Positions 11,210 through 22,400 of a DNA stretch of 64,000 nt are shown piece by piece (position 1 is the first letter of the stretch; each line of letters starts with the position of its first letter). Position numbers and translations under genes: made by a program. The stretch is from Tritrichomonas musculus (taxonomy: Eukaryota > Parabasalia > Tritrichomonadida > Tritrichomonadidae). The DNA lies in assembly GCA_039105265.1 (NCBI GenBank), contig JAPFFF010000058.1, positions 1,014,072 through 1,078,071 on the forward strand. The letters are read 5' to 3'. Under the pieces are notes generated by a model. The model was not told where the DNA came from and did no database searches. It saw only the letters and a program-made list of their open reading frames with translations.

Positions 11210-12371
11210 AAAATAATCTGTTTACTATCAATACAGTCTTTTCGGGATTATAACGGAAATATCCACTTTAAAAATGGAAATGTTCATTATGATTACCGAA
11301 ATTCAATTTTTATGAGAAAAAAATTGTTGAAAATCTTTTTTATAAAACATTCATTTAAAAATCATGGTTTTATTTAATAAATTATAAATAAAAAGATTTT
11401 AAATCATCATAAATATGAAATATATACCGAAAAAGGGAAAATATCAACAAAATTTTTTTCTCATAAAAATTGAATTTAATGGAATATATTTAAGATTAAT
11501 ACTTAATATTAGTGTTGTTAAAAGTTATAGACAAAAATATAACCGAAATACAACCGAAATACCAAAAACAGAGTTAGTCAAATCAAAATACCAAAAACAA
11601 AGCTAGTCAATTAAAGATTAAAACGATTAAATAACATTTAAAAAGTTTCTATCATTGAAATTATGATAAGCAATTGAGAATAAATTTTTTATTTGATCAA
11701 AAGCTATTCTGAATTTTTGAGAATACCTAAGAAAATAAAAACATAACTTTTTGGTTGACAAAAATTAAAATAAACTCTATTTATCTTTATCTTTATTAAA
11801 TTTATTTTTTTATATATATAATTAATTACTAAAAAAAATATATTTATACTTGTTTGCAAATATAAAAAGCAATAAATTTTACAAGAAAATTGAATAACCT
11901 TTTTTCACAATATTTTTATTAATTTTATTTTGAAAATTTACTAAAAAATAATTAAGATTAGCTCAAAAAAATCAAAAAAGATTAATTCAAATTTGCTTTA
12001 AAAATGTTTTTATATGTTTAAATTGGTCTTTAAAGTCTATTTTAATTTTTTTTGATTTTGACAAAAGTCTGTTTGGAATTTTTGTATATAACTTTTAACA
12101 ACACTACTTAATATAAACTAAAATGTCCAATAAATTTTATTGAATGCGAATAAATTTTATTAATTTTATGAAGAATCAAAAATAATATTATTTAATTTGA
12201 AAAACATTTTACTATTTTATCTTTTTATTTTTAAATTATTTAAAACATTTTTAATAAAAAAAATAATTGTAGATCAAGATAAAAATAAAAAACTAATATC
12301 GAGAAAATAACGTATTTACAATTGAAAATTTTAAACGGACAAGTTGTATCTATATCTATATATTATATTAA

Positions 12372-13800
12372 GCTATCGCTTCTCAGCTGCAGGTGGAGGT
12401 AAAGAAATAAGGAAACTAAGTTTCCACCTGCGGCTGAGCTGCGACAGCTGCAGGTGGAAAATCACTATTTACCAATTTAGCCTTCCACCTGCGGCTATCG
12501 CTTCTCAGCTGCAGGTGGAGGTAAAGAAATAAGGAAACTAAGTTTCCACCTGCGGCTGAGCTGTGACAGCTGCAGGTGGAAAATCACTATTTACCAATTT
12601 AGCCTTCCACCTGCGGCTATCGCTTCTCAGCTGCAGGTGGAGGTAAAGAAATAAAGAAACTAAGTTTCCACCTGCGGCTATCGCTTCTCAGCTGCAGGTG
12701 GAGGTAAAGAAATAAAGAAACTAAGTTTCCACCTGCGGCTGAGCTGCGACAGCTGCAGGTGGAGGTAAAGAAATAAAGAAACTAAGTTTCCACCTGCGGC
12801 TATCGCTTCTCAGCTGCAGGTGGAGGTAAAGAAATAAAGAAACTAAGTTTCCACCTGCGGCTGAGCTGCGACAGCTGCAGGTGGAAAATCACTATTTACC
12901 AATTTAGCCTTCCACCTGCGGCTATCGCTTCTCAGCTGCAGGTGGAGGTAAAGAAATAAAGAAACTAAGTTTCCACCTGCGGCTGAGCTGCGACAGCTGC
13001 AGGTGGAAAATCACTATTTACCAATTTAGCCTTCCACCTGCGGCTATCGCTTCTCAGCTGCAGGTGGAGGTAAAGAAATAAGGAAACTAAGTTTCCACCT
13101 GCGGCTGAGCTGCGACAGCTGCAGGTGGAGGTAAAGAAATAAGGAAACTAAGTTTCCACCTGCGGCTATCGCTTCTCAGCTGCAAATGGAAGTAAAGAAA
13201 TAAGGAAACTAAGTTTCCACCTGCGGCTATCGCTTCTCAGCTGCAGGTGGAGGTAAAGAAATAAGGAAACTAAGTTTCCACCTGCGGCTGAGCTGCGACA
13301 GCTGCAGGTGGAAAATCACTATTTACCAATTTAGCCTTCCACCTGCGGCTATCGCTTCTCAGCTGCAGGTGGAGGTAAAGAAATAAGGAAACTAAGTTTC
13401 CACCTGCGGCTGAGCTGTGACAGCTGCAGGTGGAGGTAAAGAAATAAAGAAACTAAGTTTCCACCTGCGGCTGAGCTGCGACAGCTGCAGGTGGAAAATC
13501 ACTATTTACCAATTTAGCCTTCCACCTGCGGCTATCGCTTCTCAGCTGCAGGTGGAGGTAAAGAAATAAGGAAACTAAGTTTCCACCTGCGGCTATCGCT
13601 TCTCAGCTGCAGGTGGAGGTAAAGAAATAAAGAAACTAAGTTTCCACCTGCGGCTGAGCTGCGACAGCTGCAGGTGGAAAATCACTATTTACCAATTTAG
13701 CCTTCCACCTGCGGCTATCGCTTCTCAGCTGCAGGTGGAGGTAAAGAAATAAGGAAACTAAGTTTCCACCTGCGGCTGAGCTGCGACAGCTGCAGGTGGA
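12372..13800 (+). repeat. A-type GC-rich palindromic array, left copy, shuffled half-units
   Basis: About 23 half-units of 61 bp. Each contains a hairpin with the 8-bp stem CCACCTGC/GCAGGTGG. There are two hairpin cores (CTATCGCTTCTCAGCTG and CTGAGCTGCGACAGCTG) and two AT-rich spacers (GTAAAGAAATAA type and ATCACTATTTACC type). Core and spacer types are combined irregularly: either core may follow the first spacer, and the second core may be followed by either spacer. Units are near-identical apart from A/G and C/T changes. Confidence 0.9.
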
Positions 13801-14142
13801 AGTAATTACTTAAATGTAACATTTCAAACTTCCACCTGCAGCTATCGCAACTTAGTTGCAGGTGGAACTAATTATGCGAATTGAACTTCCACCTGCAGCT
13901 AAACTGCGATAGCTTCAGGTGGAAGTAATTACTTAAATGTACCATTTCAAACTTCCACCTGCAGCTATCGCAACTTAGTTGCAGGTGGAACTAATTACGC
14001 GAATTGAACTTCCACCTGCAGCTAAACTGCGATAGCTTCAGGTGGAAGTAATTACTTAAATGTACCATTTCAAACTTCCACCTGCAGCTATCGCAACTTA
14101 GTTGCAGGTGGAACTAATTACGCTAATTAAACTTCCACCTGC
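13801..14142 (+). repeat. B-type 123-bp tandem repeat, left copy (~2.8 units)
   Basis: Period 123 bp (starts at 13795, 13918 and 14041). Related to the A type by the CCACCTGCAGCT/GGTGGAA hairpin stems but with different spacers (AGTAATTACTTAAATGTACC and CTAATTACGCGAATTGAA types). Confidence 0.85.
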
Positions 14143-14234
14143 AATTAAAAGTTTTAAATATTTTTTTATTTATATTATTTTTCTTTTTTTATTTGTTCAA
14201 AATATTTTTTTTTTTTAAATTATTTAACATAGGA

Positions 14235-14261
14235 CACTTTTTGAGCGAAGCTCAAAAAGTG
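14235..14261. repeat. Perfect hairpin in element tail, left copy (GCGAAGC core)
   Basis: CACTTTTTGAGC, loop GAA, GCTCAAAAAGTG: a 12-bp perfect stem with a 3-nt loop. The apex GCGAAGC is a DNA mini-hairpin known for exceptional stability. The element ends 12 nt further on. Confidence 0.9.
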
Positions 14262-14273
14262 GCCATTCTTGTA

Positions 14274-15793
14274 CAATTGTAAATACAAAGACCAAGGCTT
14301 AATTATTTATAAGTTGATGTAAGAATATATAATTAGAAAACATTCATAAGGCAACGTATATTTGATATATTGGAAATTTAATTAAAATAATATATATAAA
14401 TCATGATTTTTTAAGTGAGTGTTTTATCAAAAAGATTTTCACAAAAAAATGGTTACACTTTCCGTTATAAAATCAAATTTTTCCGTAATCATAATGAACA
14501 TTTCCGTTATCATAATGAACTTTTCCGTTATTATAGTGGATATTTCCTTTATAATCCAGAAAAAACTGTAATTAAATCAATTATAATTTATAAATAATTA
14601 TTTGAATAGTTATAAATGTAATAAATTAAAGATCTACAAAAAATTGAGTGATGAATAAAAAAAATATTAATATTTTTAAACAAATTTATTGAAATAATAT
14701 ATGACTATATTTAATAAATATAAAGATTCTAGAAAATAAACTTTTTATTGCTGAATCTCTTTTATATTAGTGAACTATTTGCACAATTGCAATTGGACAT
14801 TAATGAATATATTAGTTTGATGTACAGAGAGCTCTCTGTACTTCAGCCTGAACAAAAAGAAATTGATAATTTTCAGGCTATTTTTCGTTAGGGCATCTAT
14901 CTTCGGTATCACAATTTTTGAAGTTGAGAAAATTTTCAACTTATAAGTAAAAGTAACTAAATAAATTGAAGTAAAGGGTTTCATTTCTAGAATAATTTGT
15001 TCAGTAAACGATCATGATCATTTTAATAGAAGGCGAATAAACATATTTTATAATCAAATAGAGTAAAAATAATTGAAAAGGCAGATAATCTCAATGCCAA
15101 ACAAAAAGTTCATATCGTATCCTGACTAAATACAAATTCAATGCTTTTATCCGGTGAAATGAATGCTAATTTTCAACTTTTTGAATGTCGTAAAAGTTTT
15201 CAATCTTTCCATTAATCTTTTACGACATTCAAAAATTGAATAATAATTATAGTGAAACCAAAAAAGATTGATGGAAAAAAAATTCAATAAGTGTTTAATA
15301 CACTTTTTTGCTATCAAAAATTTGATCGTTTTCCTTTAATAAGTTTTGGTTTAAATCAATCTTTTTTGTTCTTCTCAAAAAAACAAAAAGAGAGATAATT
15401 TTTCAAAATTTGGCCTTCAATTGACCCATATGAAATATCCAAATCCTGAAAAATCATATGTCTTTTTTGCTCCTTGGGAAGAACAATGTGGATTGCCATA
15501 GTTCATTTATGTTTTGCATATGCATTATAATAAATAATTAATGCCATATTTCATAATGGTTGGTAAGTATGAAAGAGTTTTAAGAGTTCGTTAATGCTAT
15601 CAACCTAATAAAAAAATGAAGAAAAAAAAAATTATTTAAATTCTGTGGATAAGAAAATTTCCTCTCAATTCTATCAATTTTTTTAATAATAATTATCTAA
15701 CTATTGGCTCTATATCGCAATTATATATTTTATATTTATAATATATTATAGACTTAACATAAATATATTTATCATTGACCTGTATCTTTTTTT
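14274..15793. other. 1.5-kb spacer between the two inverted satellite elements
   Basis: The first 300 bp are the right terminus of the mariner-like element. Beyond it, plus-strand 14745-14891 reads about 45 uninterrupted coding-like codons (for example EYISLMYRELSVLQPEQKEI) before a stop. Around 15400-15470 the frame KYPNPEKSYVFFAPWEEQCG is also protein-like. Both look like gene relics of unknown family. A hairpin lies at 15172-15240. Confidence 0.35.
15172..15240. repeat. Near-perfect 24-bp inverted repeat
   Basis: TTTTTGAATGTCGTAAAAG near 15178-15196 is mirrored by CTTTTACGACATTCAAAAA at 15217-15235, extended outward by TTCAA on both sides, with a ~20-base loop. Confidence 0.8.
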
Positions 15794-15930
15794 TACAAGA
15801 ATGGCCACTTTTTGAGCTTCGCTCAAAAAGTGTCCTATGTTAAATAATGTAAAAAAAAAAAAAAAAAAAATTTTGAACAAATAAAAACTAAAAGAAAAAT
15901 AATATAAATAAAAAAATATTTAAAACTTTT

Positions 15931-16403
15931 AGTTGCAGGTGGAAGTTTAATTCGCGTAATTAGTTCCAACTGCAGCTAAGTTGCGATAGCTGCAGGTGGA
16001 AGTTTGAAATGGTACATTTAAGTAATTACTTCCACCTGAAGCTATCGCAGTTTAGCTGCAGGTGGAAGTTTAATTCGCGTAATTAGTTCCAACTGCAGCT
16101 AAGTTGCGATAGCTGCAGGTGGAAGTTTGAAATGGTACATTTAAGTAATTACTTCCACCTGAAGCTATCGCAGTTTAGCTGCAGGTGGAAGTTTAATTCG
16201 CGTAATTAGTTCCAACTGCAGCTAAGTTGCGATAGCTGCAGGTGGAAGTTTGAAATGGTACATTTAAGTAATTACTTCCACCTAAAGCTATCGCAGTTTA
16301 GCTGCAGGTGGAAGTTTAATTCGCGTAATTAGTTCCAACTGCAGCTAAGTTGCGATAGCTGCAGGTGGAAGTTTGAAATGGTACATTTAAGTAATTACTT
16401 CCA
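15931..16403 (-). repeat. B-type 123-bp tandem repeat, right copy (~3.8 units)
   Basis: Period 123 bp (15938, 16061, 16184, 16307). Same family as 13801-14142 but with TTCCAACTGCAGCT where the left copy has TTCCACCTGCAGCT. The change sits in a hairpin stem and weakens it. Confidence 0.85.
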
Positions 16404-19400
16404 CCTTTAGCTATCGCAGCTCAGCCGCAGGTGGAAACTTGGTTTCCTTATTTATTTACTTCCACCTGCAGCTGAGAAGCGATAGCCGCAGGTGGAAGGC
16501 TAAATTGGTAAATAGTGATTTTCCACCTGCAGCTGTCGCAGCTCAGCCGCAGGTGGAAGATTGGTTTCCTTATTTATTTACCTCCACCTGCAGCTGAGAA
16601 GCGATAGCCGCAGGTGGAAGGCTAAATTGGTAAATAGTGATTTTCCACCTGCAGCTGTCGCAGCTCAGCCGCAGGTGGAAGATTGGTTTCCTTATTTATT
16701 TACTTCCACCTGCAGCTGAGAAGCGATAGCCGCAGGTGGAAGGCTAAATTGGTAAATAGTGATTTTCCACCTGCAGCTGTCGCAGCTCAGCCGCAGGTGG
16801 AAGATTGGTTTCCTTATTTATTTACCTCCACCTGCAGCTGAGAAGCGATAGCCGCAGGTGGAAGGCTAAATTGGTAAATAGTGATTTTCCACCTGCAGCT
16901 GTCGCAGCTCAGCCGCAGGTGGAAGATTGGTTTCCTTATTTATTTACCTCCACCTGCAGCTGAGAAGCGATAGCCGCAGGTGGAAGGCTAAATTGGTAAA
17001 TAGTGATTTTCCACCTGCAGCTGTCGCAGCTCAGCCGCAGGTGGAAGATTGGTTTCCTTATTTATTTACCTCCACCTGCAGCTGAGAAGCGATAGCCGCA
17101 GGTGGAAGGCTAAATTGGTAAATAGTGATTTTCCACCTGCAGCTGTCGCAGCTCAGCCGCAGGTGGAAGATTGGTTTCCTTATTTATTTACTTCCACCTG
17201 CAGCTGAGAAGCGATAGCCGCAGGTGGAAGGCTAAATTGGTAAATAGTGATTTTCCACCTGCAGCTGTCGCAGCTCAGCCGCAGGTGGAAGATTGGTTTC
17301 CTTATTTATTTACCTCCACCTGCAGCTGAGAAGCGATAGCCGCAGGTGGAAGGCTAAATTGGTAAATAGTGATTTTCCACCTGCAGCTGTCGCAGCTCAG
17401 CCGCAGGTGGAAGATTGGTTTCCTTATTTATTTACCTCCACCTGCAGCTGAGAAGCGATAGCCGCAGGTGGAAGGCTAAATTGGTAAATAGTGATTTTCC
17501 ACCTGCAGCTGTCGCAGCTCAGCCGCAGGTGGAAGATTGGTTTCCTTATTTATTTACTTCCACCTGCAGCTGAGAAGCGATAGCCGCAGGTGGAAGGCTA
17601 AATTGGTAAATAGTGATTTTCCACCTGCAGCTGTCGCAGCTCAGCCGCAGGTGGAAGATTGGTTTCCTTATTTATTTACCTCCACCTGCAGCTGAGAAGC
17701 GATAGCCGCAGGTGGAAGGCTAAATTGGTAAATAGTGATTTTCCACCTGCAGCTGTCGCAGCTCAGCCGCAGGTGGAAGATTGGTTTCCTTATTTATTTA
17801 CCTCCACCTGCAGCTGAGAAGCGATAGCCGCAGGTGGAAGGCTAAATTGGTAAATAGTGATTTTCCACCTGCAGCTGTCGCAGCTCAGCCGCAGGTGGAA
17901 GATTGGTTTCCTTATTTATTTACCTCCACCTGCAGCTGAGAAGCGATAGCCGCAGGTGGAAGGCTAAATTGGTAAATAGTGATTTTCCACCTGCAGCTGT
18001 CGCAGCTCAGCCGCAGGTGGAAGATTGGTTTCCTTATTTATTTACTTCCACCTGCAGCTGAGAAGCGATAGCCGCAGGTGGAAGGCTAAATTGGTAAATA
18101 GTGATTTTCCACCTGCAGCTGTCGCAGCTCAGCCGCAGGTGGAAGATTGGTTTCCTTATTTATTTACCTCCACCTGCAGCTGAGAAGCGATAGCCGCAGG
18201 TGGAAGGCTAAATTGGTAAATAGTGATTTTCCACCTGCAGCTGTCGCAGCTCAGCCGCAGGTGGAAGATTGGTTTCCTTATTTATTTACCTCCACCTGCA
18301 GCTGAGAAGCGATAGCCGCAGGTGGAAGGCTAAATTGGTAAATAGTGATTTTCCACCTGCAGCTGTCGCAGCTCAGCCGCAGGTGGAAGATTGGTTTCCT
18401 TATTTATTTACTTCCACCTGCAGCTGAGAAGCGATAGCCGCAGGTGGAAGGCTAAATTGGTAAATAGTGATTTTCCACCTGCAGCTGTCGCAGCTCAGCC
18501 GCAGGTGGAAGATTGGTTTCCTTATTTATTTACCTCCACCTGCAGCTGAGAAGCGATAGCCGCAGGTGGAAGGCTAAATTGGTAAATAGTGATTTTCCAC
18601 CTGCAGCTGTCGCAGCTCAGCCGCAGGTGGAAGATTGGTTTCCTTATTTATTTACTTCCACCTGCAGCTGAGAAGCGATAGCCGCAGGTGGAAGGCTAAA
18701 TTGGTAAATAGTGATTTTCCACCTGCAGCTGTCGCAGCTCAGCCGCAGGTGGAAGATTGGTTTCCTTATTTATTTACCTCCACCTGCAGCTGAGAAGCGA
18801 TAGCCGCAGGTGGAAGGCTAAATTGGTAAATAGTGATTTTCCACCTGCAGCTGTCGCAGCTCAGCCGCAGGTGGAAGATTGGTTTCCTTATTTATTTACC
18901 TCCACCTGCAGCTGAGAAGCGATAGCCGCAGGTGGAAGGCTAAATTGGTAAATAGTGATTTTCCACCTGCAGCTGTCGCAGCTCAGCCGCAGGTGGAAGA
19001 TTGGTTTCCTTATTTATTTACCTCCACCTGCAGCTGAGAAGCGATAGCCGCAGGTGGAAGGCTAAATTGGTAAATAGTGATTTTCCACCTGCAGCTGTCG
19101 CAGCTCAGCCGCAGGTGGAAGATTGGTTTCCTTATTTATTTACTTCCACCTGCAGCTGAGAAGCGATAGCCGCAGGTGGAAGGCTAAATTGGTAAATAGT
19201 GATTTTCCACCTGCAGCTGTCGCAGCTCAGCCGCAGGTGGAAGATTGGTTTCCTTATTTATTTACCTCCACCTGCAGCTGAGAAGCGATAGCCGCAGGTG
19301 GAAGGCTAAATTGGTAAATAGTGATTTTCCACCTGCAGCTGTCGCAGCTCAGCCGCAGGTGGAAGATTGGTTTCCTTATTTATTTACTTCCACCTGCAGC

Positions 19401-22400
19401 TGAGAAGCGATAGCCGCAGGTGGAAGGCTAAATTGGTAAATAGTGATTTTCCACCTGCAGCTGTCGCAGCTCAGCCGCAGGTGGAAGATTGGTTTCCTTA
19501 TTTATTTACCTCCACCTGCAGCTGAGAAGCGATAGCCGCAGGTGGAAGGCTAAATTGGTAAATAGTGATTTTCCACCTGCAGCTGTCGCAGCTCAGCCGC
19601 AGGTGGAAGATTGGTTTCCTTATTTATTTACTTCCACCTGCAGCTGAGAAGCGATAGCCGCAGGTGGAAGGCTAAATTGGTAAATAGTGATTTTCCACCT
19701 GCAGCTGTCGCAGCTCAGCCGCAGGTGGAAGATTGGTTTCCTTATTTATTTACCTCCACCTGCAGCTGAGAAGCGATAGCCGCAGGTGGAAGGCTAAATT
19801 GGTAAATAGTGATTTTCCACCTGCAGCTGTCGCAGCTCAGCCGCAGGTGGAAGATTGGTTTCCTTATTTATTTACCTCCACCTGCAGCTGAGAAGCGATA
19901 GCCGCAGGTGGAAGGCTAAATTGGTAAATAGTGATTTTCCACCTGCAGCTGTCGCAGCTCAGCCGCAGGTGGAAGATTGGTTTCCTTATTTATTTACTTC
20001 CACCTGCAGCTGAGAAGCGATAGCCGCAGGTGGAAGGCTAAATTGGTAAATAGTGATTTTCCACCTGCAGCTGTCGCAGCTCAGCCGCAGGTGGAAGATT
20101 GGTTTCCTTATTTATTTACCTCCACCTGCAGCTGAGAAGCGATAGCCGCAGGTGGAAGGCTAAATTGGTAAATAGTGATTTTCCACCTGCAGCTGTCGCA
20201 GCTCAGCCGCAGGTGGAAGATTGGTTTCCTTATTTATTTACCTCCACCTGCAGCTGAGAAGCGATAGCCGCAGGTGGAAGGCTAAATTGGTAAATAGTGA
20301 TTTTCCACCTGCAGCTGTCGCAGCTCAGCCGCAGGTGGAAGATTGGTTTCCTTATTTATTTACTTCCACCTGCAGCTGAGAAGCGATAGCCGCAGGTGGA
20401 AGGCTAAATTGGTAAATAGTGATTTTCCACCTGCAGCTGTCGCAGCTCAGCCGCAGGTGGAAGATTGGTTTCCTTATTTATTTACCTCCACCTGCAGCTG
20501 AGAAGCGATAGCCGCAGGTGGAAGGCTAAATTGGTAAATAGTGATTTTCCACCTGCAGCTGTCGCAGCTCAGCCGCAGGTGGAAGATTGGTTTCCTTATT
20601 TATTTACCTCCACCTGCAGCTGAGAAGCGATAGCCGCAGGTGGAAGGCTAAATTGGTAAATAGTGATTTTCCACCTGCAGCTGTCGCAGCTCAGCCGCAG
20701 GTGGAAGATTGGTTTCCTTATTTATTTACCTCCACCTGCAGCTGAGAAGCGATAGCCGCAGGTGGAAGGCTAAATTGGTAAATAGTGATTTTCCACCTGC
20801 AGCTGTCGCAGCTCAGCCGCAGGTGGAAGATTGGTTTCCTTATTTATTTACCTCCACCTGCAGCTGAGAAGCGATAGCCGCAGGTGGAAGGCTAAATTGG
20901 TAAATAGTGATTTTCCACCTGCAGCTGTCGCAGCTCAGCCGCAGGTGGAAGATTGGTTTCCTTATTTATTTACCTCCACCTGCAGCTGAGAAGCGATAGC
21001 CGCAGGTGGAAGGCTAAATTGGTAAATAGTGATTTTCCACCTGCAGCTGTCGCAGCTCAGCCGCAGGTGGAAGATTGGTTTCCTTATTTATTTACTTCCA
21101 CCTGCAGCTGAGAAGCGATAGCCGCAGGTGGAAGGCTAAATTGGTAAATAGTGATTTTCCACCTGCAGCTGTCGCAGCTCAGCCGCAGGTGGAAGATTGG
21201 TTTCCTTATTTATTTACCTCCACCTGCAGCTGAGAAGCGATAGCCGCAGGTGGAAGGCTAAATTGGTAAATAGTGATTTTCCACCTGCAGCTGTCGCAGC
21301 TCAGCCGCAGGTGGAAGATTGGTTTCCTTATTTATTTACTTCCACCTGCAGCTGAGAAGCGATAGCCGCAGGTGGAAGGCTAAATTGGTAAATAGTGATT
21401 TTCCACCTGCAGCTGTCGCAGCTCAGCCGCAGGTGGAAGATTGGTTTCCTTATTTATTTACCTCCACCTGCAGCTGAGAAGCGATAGCCGCAGGTGGAAG
21501 GCTAAATTGGTAAATAGTGATTTTCCACCTGCAGCTGTCGCAGCTCAGCCGCAGGTGGAAGATTGGTTTCCTTATTTATTTACCTCCACCTGCAGCTGAG
21601 AAGCGATAGCCGCAGGTGGAAGGCTAAATTGGTAAATAGTGATTTTCCACCTGCAGCTGTCGCAGCTCAGCCGCAGGTGGAAGATTGGTTTCCTTATTTA
21701 TTTACCTCCACCTGCAGCTGAGAAGCGATAGCCGCAGGTGGAAGGCTAAATTGGTAAATAGTGATTTTCCACCTGCAGCTGTCGCAGCTCAGCCGCAGGT
21801 GGAAGATTGGTTTCCTTATTTATTTACCTCCACCTGCAGCTGAGAAGCGATAGCCGCAGGTGGAAGGCTAAATTGGTAAATAGTGATTTTCCACCTGCAG
21901 CTGTCGCAGCTCAGCCGCAGGTGGAAGATTGGTTTCCTTATTTATTTACCTCCACCTGCAGCTGAGAAGCGATAGCCGCAGGTGGAAGGCTAAATTGGTA
22001 AATAGTGATTTTCCACCTGCAGCTGTCGCAGCTCAGCCGCAGGTGGAAGATTGGTTTCCTTATTTATTTACCTCCACCTGCAGCTGAGAAGCGATAGCCG
22101 CAGGTGGAAGGCTAAATTGGTAAATAGTGATTTTCCACCTGCAGCTGTCGCAGCTCAGCCGCAGGTGGAAGATTGGTTTCCTTATTTATTTACCTCCACC
22201 TGCAGCTGAGAAGCGATAGCCGCAGGTGGAAGGCTAAATTGGTAAATAGTGATTTTCCACCTGCAGCTGTCGCAGCTCAGCCGCAGGTGGAAGATTGGTT
22301 TCCTTATTTATTTACTTCCACCTGCAGCTGAGAAGCGATAGCCGCAGGTGGAAGGCTAAATTGGTAAATAGTGATTTTCCACCTGCAGCTGTCGCAGCTC

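Larger units (their letters stand above)
12372..14273 (+). mobile_element. Palindromic-satellite element, copy L (array plus hairpin tail)
   Basis: This segment combines an A-type GC-rich array (12372-13800), a short B-type array (13801-14142) and a unique ~130-bp tail (14143-14273) ending in a stable hairpin and CATTCTTGTA. The same order, inverted, recurs at 15794-23225, and in both copies similarity ends at the same CTTGTA. That makes the tail end a true element boundary. The outer (array) ends differ between copies. It sits inside a TA-flanked mariner-like element, so it probably arrived as a unit. It encodes no protein. The superfamily is unknown. Confidence 0.6.
11232..14570. mobile_element. 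Mariner/Tc1-like element (TA-flanked) interrupted by a satellite-bearing insert
   Basis: Long inverted termini, about 145-165 bp, start TACAGTCTTTTCGGGATTAT at 11232 and, inverted from 14570, TACAGTTTTTTCTGGATTAT. Both then run through GGAAATATCCACT, GTTCATTATGAT and GAAAATCTTTTT blocks in the same order. Each end begins with TA, as expected for Tc1/mariner target duplication. Removing the array-bearing segment at 12372-14273 leaves about 1.4 kb, a normal mariner size, but no transposase is readable. A 26-bp internal inverted repeat (11308-11333 with 11446-11473) is also present. Confidence 0.6.

Noticed and set aside
12344-12532. Open frame across the start of the GC-rich array
   Set aside because: It reads through repeat units only, is not maintained in the longer array and has no coding character.
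12372-14273. Canonical Helitron assignment for the satellite element
   Set aside because: A subterminal hairpin is present, but the end is CTTGTA rather than CTRR and no 5' TC end or Rep/helicase gene is seen.
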